Shown here: piece by piece, positions 7,913 to 8,237 of the stretch
How the letters are laid out: the number at the start of each line of letters is the position of its first letter
Position numbering within the stretch: the first letter of the stretch is position 1
Assembly: GCA_902806395.1 (NCBI GenBank)
Contig: CADCWH010000045.1
Coordinates: 1 to 8,237, forward strand
DNA: 8,237 nt
Reading direction: 5' to 3'
From: an uncultured Thermomicrobiales bacterium
GTDB lineage: Bacteria; Chloroflexota; Chloroflexia; Thermomicrobiales; UBA6265
Notes under the pieces: model-generated
What the model saw: only the letters and a program-made list of their open reading frames with translations
What the model was told of the DNA's origin: nothing
Database searches by the model: none
Position numbers and translations under genes: made by a program

Positions 7913-7954
7913 CGGTGGTCGTGGCCCGCCAAACGGGAAAACCACAGGCCACCG
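7913..7954 (+). promoter_or_regulatory. Hairpin in the leader of the right-edge gene
   Basis: The leader folds on paper into one long hairpin: CGGTGG (7913-7918) pairs with CCACCG (7949-7954), GTGG (7921-7924) with CCAC (7942-7945), and CCCG (7925-7928) with CGGG (7934-7937). The loop is CCAAA, with small internal loops and a 4-A bulge. It ends 10 bases before the ribosome binding site. A role in mRNA stability or translation control is inference. Confidence 0.4.
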
Positions 7955-7964
7955 CACGCACAAC

Positions 7965-7971
7965 AGGAGGA
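7965..7971 (+). promoter_or_regulatory. Strong ribosome binding site of the right-edge gene
   Basis: AGGAGGA lies 7 bases before the ATG at 7979. It is among the best sites in the window and the main evidence that the following open frame is a real, well-translated gene. Confidence 0.8.
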
Positions 7972-7978
7972 CCCAACG

Positions 7979-8237
7979 ATGGGACGCGAACGTGACATGG
8001 GCACTGACGCCGGCGACGAGATGATCCGCGAGGGCGACGTGGTCTTCGAAGAGCGGATGAACCGGCGTGACGGTCTCGTCGAGTACGACGGGACCACGGA
8101 AGGCAGCTCGGTCCCCGGCGGGGACGACCTCCGCGACGCGATGCCGAGCGGCGAGATGACCGGCGACCGCGATCAGATGTCCACGGGCTCCACGGCCCCG
8201 GGCGGCGGCCTCTTGGGCGGCGCGATGCAGGCCGGCG
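7979..8237 (+). CDS. Acidic Gly/Met-rich hypothetical protein, 3' end outside the window
   Basis: The first 86 codons of an open frame that runs off the window. I do not recognise a family. The visible part is strongly hydrophilic and acidic (19 Asp/Glu against 8 Arg, no Lys). It is rich in Gly and has eight Met, with no Cys, His or Trp. Residues 14-26 (EMIREGDVVFEER) may form a short ordered element; from about 38 on it looks disordered, with Gly/Ser/Asp/Met runs and a PGGGLLGGAMQAG stretch that could begin a Gly-rich or membrane-associated part. No signal peptide is seen. The strong ribosome binding site supports the start. The sigma-54-like motif and leader hairpin upstream suggest regulated expression, perhaps stress-linked, which is speculation. 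Confidence 0.7.
   Translation, partial: MGRERDMGTDAGDEMIREGDVVFEERMNRRDGLVEYDGTTEGSSVPGGDDLRDAMPSGEMTGDRDQMSTGSTAPGGGLLGGAMQAG

Noticed and set aside
7068..7976. A 302-codon minus-strand open frame opposite the Nudix gene
   Set aside because: It is Arg/Gly-rich, opposes a complete Nudix box and ends in another frame of the hydrolase gene; a shadow.

Overview
This window is GC-rich bacterial chromosome dominated by one minus-strand operon for a caa3-type (A1 family) heme-copper cytochrome c oxidase. The order is subunit II with fused cytochrome c, a small membrane protein, subunit I, subunit III, subunit IV, then CtaG. Apart from the small gene, this is the ctaC-D-E-F-G order of Bacillus. GC content, codon use and the general look of the proteins suggest a high-GC Gram-positive-like or Chloroflexota (Thermomicrobia-like) aerobe. 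That placement is an impression, not a measurement. No mobile element, CRISPR array, tRNA or rRNA was seen.

Layout, left to right. Positions 1-77 lie downstream of ctaG and hold nothing convincing. Positions 78-5859 are the oxidase operon, read right to left: ctaC (5859-4654), a 62-residue single-helix protein overlapping it by 4 bases (4657-4469), ctaD (4402-2387), ctaE (2265-1519), ctaF (1439-1029) and ctaG (1007-78). The ctaD-ctaE gap holds two adjacent GC-rich hairpins. Positions 5860-6204 are a 345-base gene-free stretch with a candidate sigma-70-type promoter for the operon. Positions 6205-7122 encode a phosphotriesterase-family metallohydrolase, also on the minus strand. It is divergent from a plus-strand Nudix hydrolase (7350-7829). 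At the right edge is the start of an acidic, Gly/Met-rich unknown protein (7979 to beyond the window). It has a perfect ribosome binding site, a hairpin in its leader and a near-consensus sigma-54-type (-24/-12) promoter motif upstream.

How it works together: subunit II takes electrons through its own c-type heme and the CuA centre. Subunit I passes them through heme a to the heme a3/CuB site, reducing oxygen and pumping protons. Subunits III and IV stabilise the core, and CtaG is needed to assemble it. The helix pattern (long subunit I with a C-terminal extension, five-helix subunit III) matches known caa3 enzymes. The phosphotriesterase-like and Nudix genes have no visible functional link to the oxidase. 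The least explained parts are the small gene inside the operon, the His-rich tails of subunits III and IV, and the sigma-54-like promoter with its unknown gene at the right edge.
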